Of a stretch of DNA of 64,000 nucleotides, positions 1 through 8,913 are shown in pieces. The DNA is from VXPQ01 sp965232485. Its GTDB lineage: Bacteria; Bacteroidota; Rhodothermia; Rhodothermales; VXPQ01. Location: NCBI GenBank assembly GCA_965232485.1, contig OZ246975.1:496001-560000 (forward strand). Direction: 5' to 3'. Within the stretch, counting starts at the first letter, position 1. Each line of letters begins with the position of its first letter. A program made the position numbers and the translations under genes. The notes under the pieces were generated by a model, which was not told the DNA's origin, ran no database searches, and was given only the letters and a program-made list of their open reading frames with translations.

Positions 1-1007
1 GCCCCGCCTTCTGGGGCCTGCTTCCCGCCTTCGTGTTCGTAACCCTCATCGGGGCCATCGAAACGGTAGGCGATGCGGTGGCCATTCAGCGCGTCTCCAG
101 GCGGAATCCCCGGGCGGTGGATTTCCGGGCCGTACAGGGTGCGGTCGCGGCGGACGGACTGGGCAATTTGCTGTCCGGCCTCGCGGGAACAGTCCCGAAC
201 ACGACCTATTCAACCAGCGTAGCGGTTACTGAGCTTACGGGCGTGGGGGCGCGCCGGGTTGGCATGGCCGCTGGAGGGCTGTTCGTTATACTCGCTTTTC
301 TCCCCAAGGCGCTGGCCGCGTTTCTGGCCATACCGACCCCGGTCGTGGCGGCCTATCTCACCGTGCTGCTGGCCATGCTGTTCGTAGTCGGCATGCGCAT
401 CGTTATTCAGGACGGGATCGATTATCGCAAGGGCCTTGTGGTCGGCATTGCGTTTTGGGCGGGCGTTGGTTTTCAGAACGGGGTGATTTTTCCGGAATAC
501 TTTGCAGAATTTGCAGGCGGCATTTTCCAGAACGGCATGACGGCAGGCGGACTTACGGCCATCGTCCTGACGCTGTTCATGGAACTGACGGGACGGCGCG
601 CGAACCGCCTGGAAACGAAGTTCGACGTATCCGTGCTGCCGGAAATACAGGAGTTTCTGGTCGGATTTACTTCCCGCAGCGGCTGGAGCCGGGCCATGGG
701 AAGCCGCCTTGAGGTCGCCGCCGAAGAAACATTGCTTACGCTGTTCGATCAGGACAAGGACAAGCAGCAAGAGCGACGGTTGCGCCTTACGGCGCGAAAG
801 GAGGGCGACGAGGCCGTGCTGGAGTTCGTCGCCTCCGCCGGAGATGAGAATCTTCAGGATCAAGTGGCGTTGCTTGGAGAGCAAGCCACCCTGGAGCTGG
901 TCGAGCAGGAAATTTCGCTGCGCCTGTTGCGGCATGTCGCTTCCTCGGTCCGCCATCAGAAGTATCACAACACCGATATCGTGACAGTCCACGTGAAAGT
1001 CCCGTGA
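1..1007 (+). CDS. NCS2-family nucleobase permease with C-terminal ATPase-like domain (5' truncated)
   Basis: Reading frame open from the window edge (frame beginning at base 3), so the N-terminus lies upstream. The visible first ~190 residues are hydrophobic and carry features of the nucleobase:cation symporter-2 (UraA/PbuX) family: GAIETVGDAVAIQ, then GLGNLLSGLAGTVPNTTYS, matching the conserved helix 8-10 region that binds the base. These proteins import xanthine, uracil or related bases with H+ or Na+ across the inner membrane. The last ~130 residues are soluble. They contain LEVAAEETLLTLF, like the N-box helix of RsbW/SpoIIAB-type ATPases, and end with a SLRLLRHVASSVRH...DIVTV stretch like the end of that fold. 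No clear glycine-rich G boxes are visible, so ATP binding is doubtful. Substrate cannot be assigned. Confidence 0.8.
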   Translation, partial: PAFWGLLPAFVFVTLIGAIETVGDAVAIQRVSRRNPRAVDFRAVQGAVAADGLGNLLSGLAGTVPNTTYSTSVAVTELTGVGARRVGMAAGGLFVILAFLPKALAAFLAIPTPVVAAYLTVLLAMLFVVGMRIVIQDGIDYRKGLVVGIAFWAGVGFQNGVIFPEYFAEFAGGIFQNGMTAGGLTAIVLTLFMELTGRRANRLETKFDVSVLPEIQEFLVGFTSRSGWSRAMGSRLEVAAEETLLTLFDQDKDKQQERRLRLTARKEGDEAVLEFVASAGDENLQDQVALLGEQATLELVEQEISLRLLRHVASSVRHQKYHNTDIVTVHVKVP

Positions 1008-1039
1008 TCCGCGCGGCGACATATAGCCGAAGCGTTTGA

Positions 1040-1073
1040 GGATACGCTGATCAAAACCACTTCGCTCAGCGCG
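1040..1073 (+). repeat. MITE end fragment just upstream of a start codon
   Basis: Begins GGATACGCTGATCAAAACC and continues ACTTCGCTCAGCGCG, matching the first ~34 bases of the longer dispersed elements at 8151 and 49209. Similarity stops where the next gene starts (ATG at 1076). No second terminus is present, so this is a solo or truncated end. Confidence 0.75.
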
Positions 1074-1075
1074 AC

Positions 1076-3961
1076 ATGGAAGTCCTGGCGACATCCTGGG
1101 TCGTTCAATTCCTGGGGCGGTTGCATCCGTTGGCAGTGCATTTCCCCATTGGCCTGCTCGTCGCCGCGTTTTTCATGGAATGGATGACGCTCGGCGGCAA
1201 GCGGCCCGGCTTGCGCGAGGGGATTCGATGGATGATCGGGATTGGGGCGGGGAGCGCCGCGTTGGCAAGCCTCCTCGGATGGTTTCTCCTGAGCACGGGC
1301 GCCTACGACGGCGATACGGCTGTCTGGCATCAATGGTTCGGCGCAGGAACCGCCGCCCTGGCGCTGGTCGTCGCCTGGCTGTTGCGGCGGGCGGAGCGAG
1401 CGCAGCGCTTCGGGCGATCTGCCGGGCCTGCCGCCTGGATACATTACCGCATAGCGCTTTCGGCGTGTTTCGTCGGCATAGGCGTTACCGGACATCTTGG
1501 GGCGCGCTTGACCCACGGCGCAGATTATCTGAGCGGCGCCCTGCCCTGGAATCGTCCGGCAAGCATGGCCAGCGAATTGCTCGCCGAGTTTCGCGCGGGC
1601 GACGCGGAAGCATACGCGCCCGAACAACTCGACCGCATCAACCTTGAGGTCCGCGCCCTGTTTGCACACCGGTGCTATAAATGCCATGGCGCGGAAAAGC
1701 AGGAGGGAGGCCTGGCGCTCGACAGCGAAGCCCGCGTACGGATCGGAGGCGAATCGGGACCGATCTTCATCGCGGGAAACGCGGAGGAAAGCGAGATCAT
1801 GCGCCGCCTGCAGCTTCCTCCAGAGGACGAAGCCGCCATGCCGCAGAAAGCGGAGGCATTGAGCCGGGACGAAATCGACCTGATTGGACTCTGGATCGAT
1901 TTGGAAGCGCCCTGGGCCGAAGGCGACGCGCATATCTTTCCAGAAGCAGCGCTGGAGCTCGAAAAACCCCCGCTGCCGCCCGGCAACGCTTTTGACCATC
2001 CTGTGGACCGGTTCGTGGACGTCTATTTCCAACAGGAAGGGATTCGCTGGCCCAAACCCGTGGATGACCGCACGTTCGTCCGGCGAGCGTATCTGGACGC
2101 CATAGGCCTTTTGCCGACCCCCGAGCAGGTCGATGCGTTTATCCTCGACCAGGACCGCAACAAACGCGAGAAACTTGTCAAGGCCTTGCTTGACCAACGG
2201 CATCCCTATGCCCAGCACTGGCTCAGTTTCTGGAACGACCTGTTGCGCAACGATTATTCCGGCCCGGGATACATCACGGGAGGGCGCAAGCAAATCACCG
2301 ACTGGCTTTACAATGCGCTTCTGGCCAACCAGTCCTATGACGAGATGGCGCGCGCCTTGCTCAACCCCACGGAAGCCTCCGAAGGATTCATCCGGGGAAT
2401 ACAGTGGAGAGGGGTGGCCAACAACAGCCAGCGCATAGAAATGCAGGCGGCGCAAAACGTTTCGCAATCGCTTCTTGGCGTCAATCTTAAATGTGCTTCG
2501 TGTCATGACAGCTTCGTGAGCAATCTTACGCTGGACGAGGCCTACGGCTTTGCCTCGGTGTTTGCCGATACGGCGCTGGAAGTATTCCGCTGCGACCAGC
2601 CTGCCGGAAGGACGTCGAGTCCGGCGTTTCTCTATCCCGAACTGGGCCTCGTGGAAGCAGAGACGGTGGAAGAACGCCTTGTTCAACTGGCCGATATCGT
2701 GGTGCAGCCAGCCAATGGGCGCCTGTATCGAACCATTGCCAATCGTCTTTGGGATCGGTTGCTGGGACGGGGACTCGTTATGCCGACGGATGAAATGGAT
2801 CGGGCGCCGTGGAGTCAGGAACTGCTCGACTGGCTTGCCGCCGATCTGATTGATCACGGAACGGACCTGCAATATCTCATTGCACAGATCATGACTTCCC
2901 GGACTTATCAGTCGCCGTCCATCCCGTCTGCCGAAGCACAGGACCCCCTGGGCCGCGCCTACCGTTTCCAGGGGCCGGCGCGGCGACGGCTTTCCGCCGA
3001 GCAATTGACCGATGCGCTCAGTCGAATGCTTAGCCCCTTCTATAGCGCGGTAGCCTACGACCCGCTGGGCGAGGATATCGAGGCGCAGTGGATATGGCGG
3101 CGCGAACAGGAAATGGACCGGGACGTGTTGCCGAAACCAGGCAAACGATATTTTCGCTATTCGTTTCGTCTGGACCAGGAACGGGATAATGTGCTGGACG
3201 CGCAAGCGCTTGTTTCTGTAGACGAAGCATTTGCGTTGTATCTGAATGGGGAACGTATGGCAGAGGGACAAGACTGGCGCACCGTGCATCGGATCGATTT
3301 CGCGGACGCATTGCGGGACGGAACCAATCTAATCGCGCTTGAAGGGGAAAACGGAGGCAGTCTGCCCAATCCGGCGGGCGTGCTTTTCGATCTTCGGATC
3401 ACTTTTGCCGATAGCGCCCGACAGGCGATCTTCTCGAACGCTGCATGGAAAACGACCGATGAGTTACCCGGAGCAGGCTGGACAAGCGCAAACTATGACG
3501 ACGGCGACTGGGAGCTTGCCCACGCATACGGTCGATTTGACCAGAGCTACTGGGGTCGGCTCGTAGATTTTCGGCACAATCCGGGCCGGGAATATTTGCC
3601 CTTTGCCCGCGCCTCGCTCGTAACGCTCGATCCCTTTCTTAAAGCGCTGGGGCGGCCTACTCGCGAGAATGTCGTTGCCCGCCGTGACGATCAGGCGACA
3701 TTGTTGCAAGCGCTCGAGTTGACCAATGGAATTTTTTTCCATGAAGCCATCTCCGCCGGAGCAGTAAAATGGTTGGACCGCTACGAAAATGATCCAGACC
3801 TGCTTGTGGAGCGTTTGTATCTCAGCGCGCTCGGGCGCCCGCCGAGCCGCCGCGAGATGCGCAAGGCTACGGCGTTTCTGGGCGAACCTCCCGCGGCAGA
3901 AGGGGTAGAGGATGTGTTGTGGGCCGTGTTCATGTTGCCGGATTTCCAGTTGATCTACTAA
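1076..3961 (+). CDS. PSCyt1/DUF1549/DUF1553 haem protein with N-terminal DUF2231-like membrane domain
   Basis: 961-residue protein. The N-terminus has four hydrophobic segments with HPLAVHFPIGLL, typical of DUF2231 membrane domains. A planctomycete-type cytochrome c motif CYKCH lies at residues 200-204, followed by a DUF1549 region (VDRFVDVYFQQEGIRWPKPVDDRTFVRR) and a second haem motif CASCH at 473-477. Then comes DUF1553 sequence (IANRLWDRLLGRGLV). Between about residues 690 and 860 is a beta-rich segment (ALYLNGERMAEG, GTNLIALEGENG) that resembles a galactose-binding-like jelly roll. Families of this kind are usually paired with DUF1501 proteins, as here with the next gene. They are thought to act in extracytoplasmic redox or polymer metabolism, but no reaction is established. 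A MITE end ends two bases before the ATG. Confidence 0.85.
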   Translation: MEVLATSWVVQFLGRLHPLAVHFPIGLLVAAFFMEWMTLGGKRPGLREGIRWMIGIGAGSAALASLLGWFLLSTGAYDGDTAVWHQWFGAGTAALALVVAWLLRRAERAQRFGRSAGPAAWIHYRIALSACFVGIGVTGHLGARLTHGADYLSGALPWNRPASMASELLAEFRAGDAEAYAPEQLDRINLEVRALFAHRCYKCHGAEKQEGGLALDSEARVRIGGESGPIFIAGNAEESEIMRRLQLPPEDEAAMPQKAEALSRDEIDLIGLWIDLEAPWAEGDAHIFPEAALELEKPPLPPGNAFDHPVDRFVDVYFQQEGIRWPKPVDDRTFVRRAYLDAIGLLPTPEQVDAFILDQDRNKREKLVKALLDQRHPYAQHWLSFWNDLLRNDYSGPGYITGGRKQITDWLYNALLANQSYDEMARALLNPTEASEGFIRGIQWRGVANNSQRIEMQAAQNVSQSLLGVNLKCASCHDSFVSNLTLDEAYGFASVFADTALEVFRCDQPAGRTSSPAFLYPELGLVEAETVEERLVQLADIVVQPANGRLYRTIANRLWDRLLGRGLVMPTDEMDRAPWSQELLDWLAADLIDHGTDLQYLIAQIMTSRTYQSPSIPSAEAQDPLGRAYRFQGPARRRLSAEQLTDALSRMLSPFYSAVAYDPLGEDIEAQWIWRREQEMDRDVLPKPGKRYFRYSFRLDQERDNVLDAQALVSVDEAFALYLNGERMAEGQDWRTVHRIDFADALRDGTNLIALEGENGGSLPNPAGVLFDLRITFADSARQAIFSNAAWKTTDELPGAGWTSANYDDGDWELAHAYGRFDQSYWGRLVDFRHNPGREYLPFARASLVTLDPFLKALGRPTRENVVARRDDQATLLQALELTNGIFFHEAISAGAVKWLDRYENDPDLLVERLYLSALGRPPSRREMRKATAFLGEPPAAEGVEDVLWAVFMLPDFQLIY

Positions 3962-3962
3962 A

Positions 3963-3987
3963 GCATGCTCTGATTAAGTCCGCTTCG
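3963..3987 (+). repeat. MITE end fragment between the PSCyt and DUF1501 genes
   Basis: CATGCTCTGATTAAGTCC plus GCTTCG matches the terminal repeat of the 38233 element (GGATGCTCTGATTAAGTCC) except at the first base. The DUF1501 start codon (3988) follows immediately. No other element end is seen nearby. Confidence 0.7.
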
Positions 3988-5418
3988 ATGACTACGCGCA
4001 GGAATTTTATCAAACAAATGCAGGCGGCAAGCCTTGCCGCCATGGCCGCTTCCGTACCCGCTGCTTCCTTTCTGAGCGGGTGTCGCGGAGAGCACGGAGC
4101 CGGGCGGCGAAATACGGCGACAGCCGATAGCGTTATCCTCCTCTGGATGGCCGGCGGCATGGCGCATACCGAAACGTTCGATCCGAAGCGATTCGCGCCG
4201 TTCGAACCGGGCATGGAAAGCAAGCGGATCCTGAGCACCTTCCCGTCCCTGCCGACAGCGATCGACGGCGTTTCTTTTTCCGAGGGATTACAGGCTATCG
4301 GCGAGGTGATGGACCGCGGAACCCTTTTACGTTCCTATCGAGCGGCAGACCTCGGCTTTATTCTGCATTCCCGGCACCAGTATCACTGGCATACCTGTTA
4401 CGAACCGCCGCAGTCCGTGCAACTTCCCCATATCGGAGCATGGATCGCCAGGGAACTGGGGCCTGTAAATCCAGCCATCCCGCCGTTCATAGACATCGGG
4501 CAACGATTCACCGTCGGGGAAGCCGAAGAATTGAAGGCTTTTCACACGGCAGGATTTCTTGGCGGCGAATATGGTCCCTTCCTTATTCCCGATCCGGCCA
4601 GCGGACTTGAAAACGTACGCCCTCCTGCGGGTATGGCGGCCGGACGGTTCGAGCGGCGTCACGCCTTGTACAGAGATCTCATTGCGGCAAGCAAACTGGG
4701 CAAACGCGGCAGCGACTACCAGAAGGAATCCCTGTTGCGTTCGATGGAACAGGCATATCGTCTTCTGCGCTCGCCAGAAGCGCAGGCATTCCATCTTCAC
4801 GAAGAACCCCGGGAACGTTACGCGGCCTATGACGCCGGGCGGTTTGGACTTGGCTGCTTGCTGGCGAAGCGGCTTGTGCAGCAAGGGGCCCGGTTTGTCA
4901 GCGTAACGACAGAATACGAACCGTTTCTGGGCTGGGATACGCACGAAAACGGTCACGACCGGTTGGTCAACATGAAAAAGATGATCGACCGGCCTGTGGC
5001 GCAACTTGTACGCGACCTGGAAGAAAGTGGTCATCTCGACCGAACGCTCATCGTGCTGGCCAGTGAATTCAGTCGGGACATGATCCAGGAGGGGCGCCCG
5101 GAGGCCCAGGTAAAGGACCAAGTGGACGTGCCGGCCACCGTGGAAACGATGAAACACTATGGCATGCACCGTCACTTCACCGATGGCTGTTCCGTGCTCT
5201 TCTTCGGGGGCGGCGTCAAGCAAGGATTCGTCTACGGCCGAACCGCCGACGAGCGTCCTTGCGCAACGGTCGGCGATCCGGTTTACATCGACCAGATACA
5301 CCAGACGATATATCATGCGTTGGGCATTCCGCCGCAAACGCACTACGAAGTGGAGGGGCGTCCTGTCTACACCACGCCAGAGGGCTTGGGCGAGCCGGCG
5401 CTGGAGCTGCTGGCGTAG
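3988..5418 (+). CDS. DUF1501 family Tat-exported lipoprotein
   Basis: 476 residues from the ATG at 3988. I chose this start because it opens with MTTRRNFIKQ, a twin-arginine signal (T-R-R-x-F-I-K), followed by an alanine-rich hydrophobic stretch and LSGC, a plausible lipobox. The longer upstream frame has no signal. The body has the DUF1501 / sulfatase-like pattern: ILLWMAGGMAHTETFDPK near the start and IVLASEFSRD and LFFGGGVKQG late. DUF1501 proteins belong to the alkaline-phosphatase-like superfamily but their substrate is unknown. It lies 26 bases after the PSCyt gene on the same strand, the usual partner arrangement, so the two probably work together outside the cytoplasm. Confidence 0.85.
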   Translation: MTTRRNFIKQMQAASLAAMAASVPAASFLSGCRGEHGAGRRNTATADSVILLWMAGGMAHTETFDPKRFAPFEPGMESKRILSTFPSLPTAIDGVSFSEGLQAIGEVMDRGTLLRSYRAADLGFILHSRHQYHWHTCYEPPQSVQLPHIGAWIARELGPVNPAIPPFIDIGQRFTVGEAEELKAFHTAGFLGGEYGPFLIPDPASGLENVRPPAGMAAGRFERRHALYRDLIAASKLGKRGSDYQKESLLRSMEQAYRLLRSPEAQAFHLHEEPRERYAAYDAGRFGLGCLLAKRLVQQGARFVSVTTEYEPFLGWDTHENGHDRLVNMKKMIDRPVAQLVRDLEESGHLDRTLIVLASEFSRDMIQEGRPEAQVKDQVDVPATVETMKHYGMHRHFTDGCSVLFFGGGVKQGFVYGRTADERPCATVGDPVYIDQIHQTIYHALGIPPQTHYEVEGRPVYTTPEGLGEPALELLA

Positions 5419-5419
5419 G

Positions 5420-5441
5420 CGATAGCGTGATCAGCGTATCC
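5420..5441. repeat. Palindromic MITE terminus between convergent genes
   Basis: The sequence reads CGATAGCG-TGATCA-GCGTATCC. The right half is the standard element terminus (TGATCAGCGTATCC) and the left half is an imperfect mirror of it. It fills the gap between the convergent DUF1501 and amtB stop codons and could form a hairpin shared by both transcripts. Confidence 0.55.
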
Positions 5442-5442
5442 T

Positions 5443-6840
<1,398 letters not shown>

Positions 6841-6924
6841 TGGAAGTCCCCCGGTTCGATCAGGAAAATTTCTCAGGGCTATGATGGCGGCCAGACGCAA
6901 AGGAATAACGACTGGCTACGTCAG

Positions 6925-6955
6925 TGAATGTACAAACAAAAAAATTATTCGCAAA
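6925..6955 (-). promoter_or_regulatory. Candidate Bacteroidota-type promoter for amtB
   Basis: On the minus strand, TTTG is followed after 19 bases by TACATTCA, close to the Bacteroidota pattern (-33 TTTG, -7 TAnnTTTG). It sits in a clearly AT-rich island about 85 bases upstream of the amtB ATG. The -7 box matches only partly, so this is tentative. Confidence 0.3.
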
Positions 6956-7082
6956 CAGTTAAAAATATTAGGGTTTCGTTTCTGAAACTTAATAAATTAA
7001 GGTGCGCCTTGTTTTGGCGCAAGTCGAAACTTGTGGAGGCGTGCTCTCTGCCGCCAGGACAACGCAGCGAATATCCGGGCGC

Positions 7083-7116
7083 AAAAAAAGCCGACGCCTC
7101 GTTTCCGAAGCGTCGG
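7083..7116 (-). terminator. Rho-independent terminator of the tRNA gene
   Basis: On the minus strand, a perfect 7-bp stem (CCGACGC / GCGTCGG) is followed directly by a run of seven T. It begins six bases after the tRNA CCA end, so it most likely ends the tRNA transcript. Confidence 0.85.
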
Positions 7117-7122
7117 CCTGTG

Positions 7123-7198
7123 TGGTGGCGGGGGCGGGATTTGAACCCGCGACCTCCGGGTTATGAGCCCGGTGAGCTACCAGCTGCTCCACCCCGCG
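7123..7198 (-). tRNA. Initiator tRNA-fMet (anticodon CAT)
   Basis: A 76-nt cloverleaf on the minus strand with genomically encoded CCA. The anticodon loop CTCATAA sits on a stem with three consecutive G-C pairs next to the loop (GGG/CCC). Base 1 (C) does not pair with base 72 (C). Both are hallmarks of initiator rather than elongator tRNA-Met. The T arm has GGTTCAAATCC. A strong terminator follows. Confidence 0.93.
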
Positions 7199-7454
7199 AT
7201 GGCATGGCGACGCAATGCGCCGCATTGTATAGAACCTCTATGATACCAATTTATTCCCTGAAAAGCAAGAAAAGGCCCTTTTCCGCGTTATGAGGGTGTC
7301 CGAGCGGCGAACTGGACAGCATGGTTTCCCCCTGAGCACACCCCGTTTTCCGCCCGGCAACGCCCAGGCCGGCGGGAGCGGAACCCCTCCATTTCCCGAA
7401 CCGTAAGGCCTTGGCGAACCATGTCATACCTCAACAATACGCCGCGCCGACCCG

Positions 7455-8150
7455 ATGTCTTCTTCCCATTTCACTCCCGCCGCGTTTCGGTTCCTCAAGG
7501 ACTTGGCGGCGAACAACGACCGGGACTGGTTCCGGGCGAACAAAGCGCGTTACGAAGCGGAGATAAAGGAGCCCGCCTTGCGATTCATTTCGGATTTCGC
7601 CCGCCCGCTGCACGAGATCAGCCCGCATTTCCGGGCCGATCCGAAAACCAACGGCGGCTCGCTTTTTCGCATCTACCGGGACACGCGCTTCTCGAAGGAC
7701 AAAAGCCCGTACAAAACCCATACGGGGATTCATTTTCGGCACGAAGCGGCCAAAGGTGCGCATGCGCCCGGCTTTTATCTGCATATCGAGCCCGGCGGAT
7801 CCTTTGCGGCCTGTGGCGTATGGCGCCCGCCCACGCCGGCGCTGGCCGCGATTCGCCAGGCCATCGCCGACGATCCCGAGGCATGGACGAAGGCGAGAGA
7901 CCACGCGTCCTTCCGCGCCGCGTTCGAACTGTCCGGCGATTCGCTGAAAAAAGCGCCTCGCGGAACGGACCCGAACCATCCCATGATCGAGGACCTGAAG
8001 CGAAAAGATTTCATCGGCGTAGCGTCGCTCGGGGAGGAAGCGCTGGTTGCGGAGCGTTTTATCGACCATTTTGCGGCGTTGTGTCGGAGCGCCATACCCT
8101 TTCAGCGCTGGTTGTGCGAGGCGTTGGGGGCAGCATGGCGAATGTACTGA
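7455..8150 (+). CDS. DUF2461 family protein
   Basis: 231 residues matching the DUF2461 / TIGR02453 family along its length: FTPAAFRFLKDLAANNDRDWF at the start, then RIYRDTRFSKDKSPYKTH, GFYLHIEPGGSFAACG and DLKRKDF. These proteins are cytoplasmic, widespread and of unknown function. No membrane segment or signal is seen. The ~255 bases upstream hold the tRNA promoter region and no recognisable gene. The TGA stop is followed immediately by the left end of a MITE at 8151. Confidence 0.85.
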   Translation: MSSSHFTPAAFRFLKDLAANNDRDWFRANKARYEAEIKEPALRFISDFARPLHEISPHFRADPKTNGGSLFRIYRDTRFSKDKSPYKTHTGIHFRHEAAKGAHAPGFYLHIEPGGSFAACGVWRPPTPALAAIRQAIADDPEAWTKARDHASFRAAFELSGDSLKKAPRGTDPNHPMIEDLKRKDFIGVASLGEEALVAERFIDHFAALCRSAIPFQRWLCEALGAAWRMY

Positions 8151-8327
8151 GGATACTCTGATCAAAACCGATTCGCTCAGCACGTCACTTTCACAGGCGC
8201 GGGACATGATGATTCGATCATTGAAATCAGCGAAAAACACTGCGGCTCCGGGACATGGCGTATGTGACGCGTCCTTCGGGAGGCTGCGAGGCGCGCCCTG
8301 TCTGCTTCATTCCTCATTATGCGGAGG
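8151..8327 (+). mobile_element. MITE copy, right end lost, fused into the following gene
   Basis: Starts GGATACTCTGATCAAAACC and follows the family body: a TTCGCTCAGCACGTCAC segment, the block ATCATTGAAATCAGCG, AAAACACTGCGG, then CCTTCGGGAGGCTGCGAGG and TTCATTCCTCATTATGCGG. Similarity to the copies at 38233 and 52531 ends near 8327. The distal terminus is absent and the reading frame of the TonB-C gene runs through the last two thirds of the element. Confidence 0.8.
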
Positions 8328-8862
8328 ATGGCTGGCCGCCCTGATGCTGGGGGCGCCCGCAGCAAGCATCGGGCCGTCGAAAGTACAAGCCCAGGCGCTG
8401 GCGCAAGCCGAACCGCGTCTGCAACCCGTACGCCACGCTCCGCTGGAAGAATTGCCCCGGCCGCGCGCGCGGCAGCGATTGCTATTGCCTGCGGGCGGGC
8501 TTGTAATAATGGAAGAACAGCCCAAATTAATCGGCGGGCTGGGCGGACTCCTCGACAAGGTCCGATATCCGCCGCAGGCGCGGGAAAATCGCATTGAGGG
8601 CGAGGTCCTGATATCGTTCGTCGTAAACGAAGAGGGCCGCGTAGAGCAAGCCGCAATAGAACAGGGCCTTGGGGATGCGATCAACGAGGAAGTCCTTCGC
8701 GTAGTGCGCGAGGCGCAGTTCGAGCCGGGCGTACAGACAAGAATGACCCCCGACGGCAACTGGATTCGCAGGCCTGTCCGGGTCCCGATGACGCTCCCTT
8801 TCACATTTAAATTACACCAGGTTCTTCGTCCGGAATTGCCCCAGCGGCACTGGAGCTGGTAG
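8206..8862 (+). CDS. TonB C-terminal domain protein with MITE-derived N-terminus
   Basis: 218 residues from ATG 8206 (a second ATG is at 8209). The last ~100 residues form a TonB_C domain: KVRYPPQARENRIEGEVLISF, EEGRVEQAAIEQGLG and VRVPMTLPFTFKL. Such domains contact TonB-dependent receptors or act as periplasmic energy transducers. Residues 1-40 are encoded inside the MITE; the hydrophobic core WLAALMLGAPAA follows at once, so element and gene together make a plausible signal peptide (Arg/Lys-containing start, then hydrophobic). A lone internal ATG at 8344 would leave no signal. No proline-rich linker or ExbB/ExbD partner is nearby, so this may not be the main TonB. Start uncertain. Confidence 0.7.
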   Translation: MMIRSLKSAKNTAAPGHGVCDASFGRLRGAPCLLHSSLCGGWLAALMLGAPAASIGPSKVQAQALAQAEPRLQPVRHAPLEELPRPRARQRLLLPAGGLVIMEEQPKLIGGLGGLLDKVRYPPQARENRIEGEVLISFVVNEEGRVEQAAIEQGLGDAINEEVLRVVREAQFEPGVQTRMTPDGNWIRRPVRVPMTLPFTFKLHQVLRPELPQRHWSW

Positions 8863-8913
8863 TTCCGCGATCCAGCAGCCGGAAATTCGCCCCGAACATC
8901 TTCAGCAAAAACC

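Noticed and set aside
965..3289. Long open frame on the minus strand (774 codons)
   Set aside because: It is antisense to the PSCyt/DUF1549 gene, has no homology-like motifs, and its composition is what a GC-rich coding strand gives in an opposite frame.
7290..7400. GGTGTCCGAGCGG, resembling a tRNA-Ser D arm
   Set aside because: No acceptor stem, anticodon stem or T arm can be folded around it.
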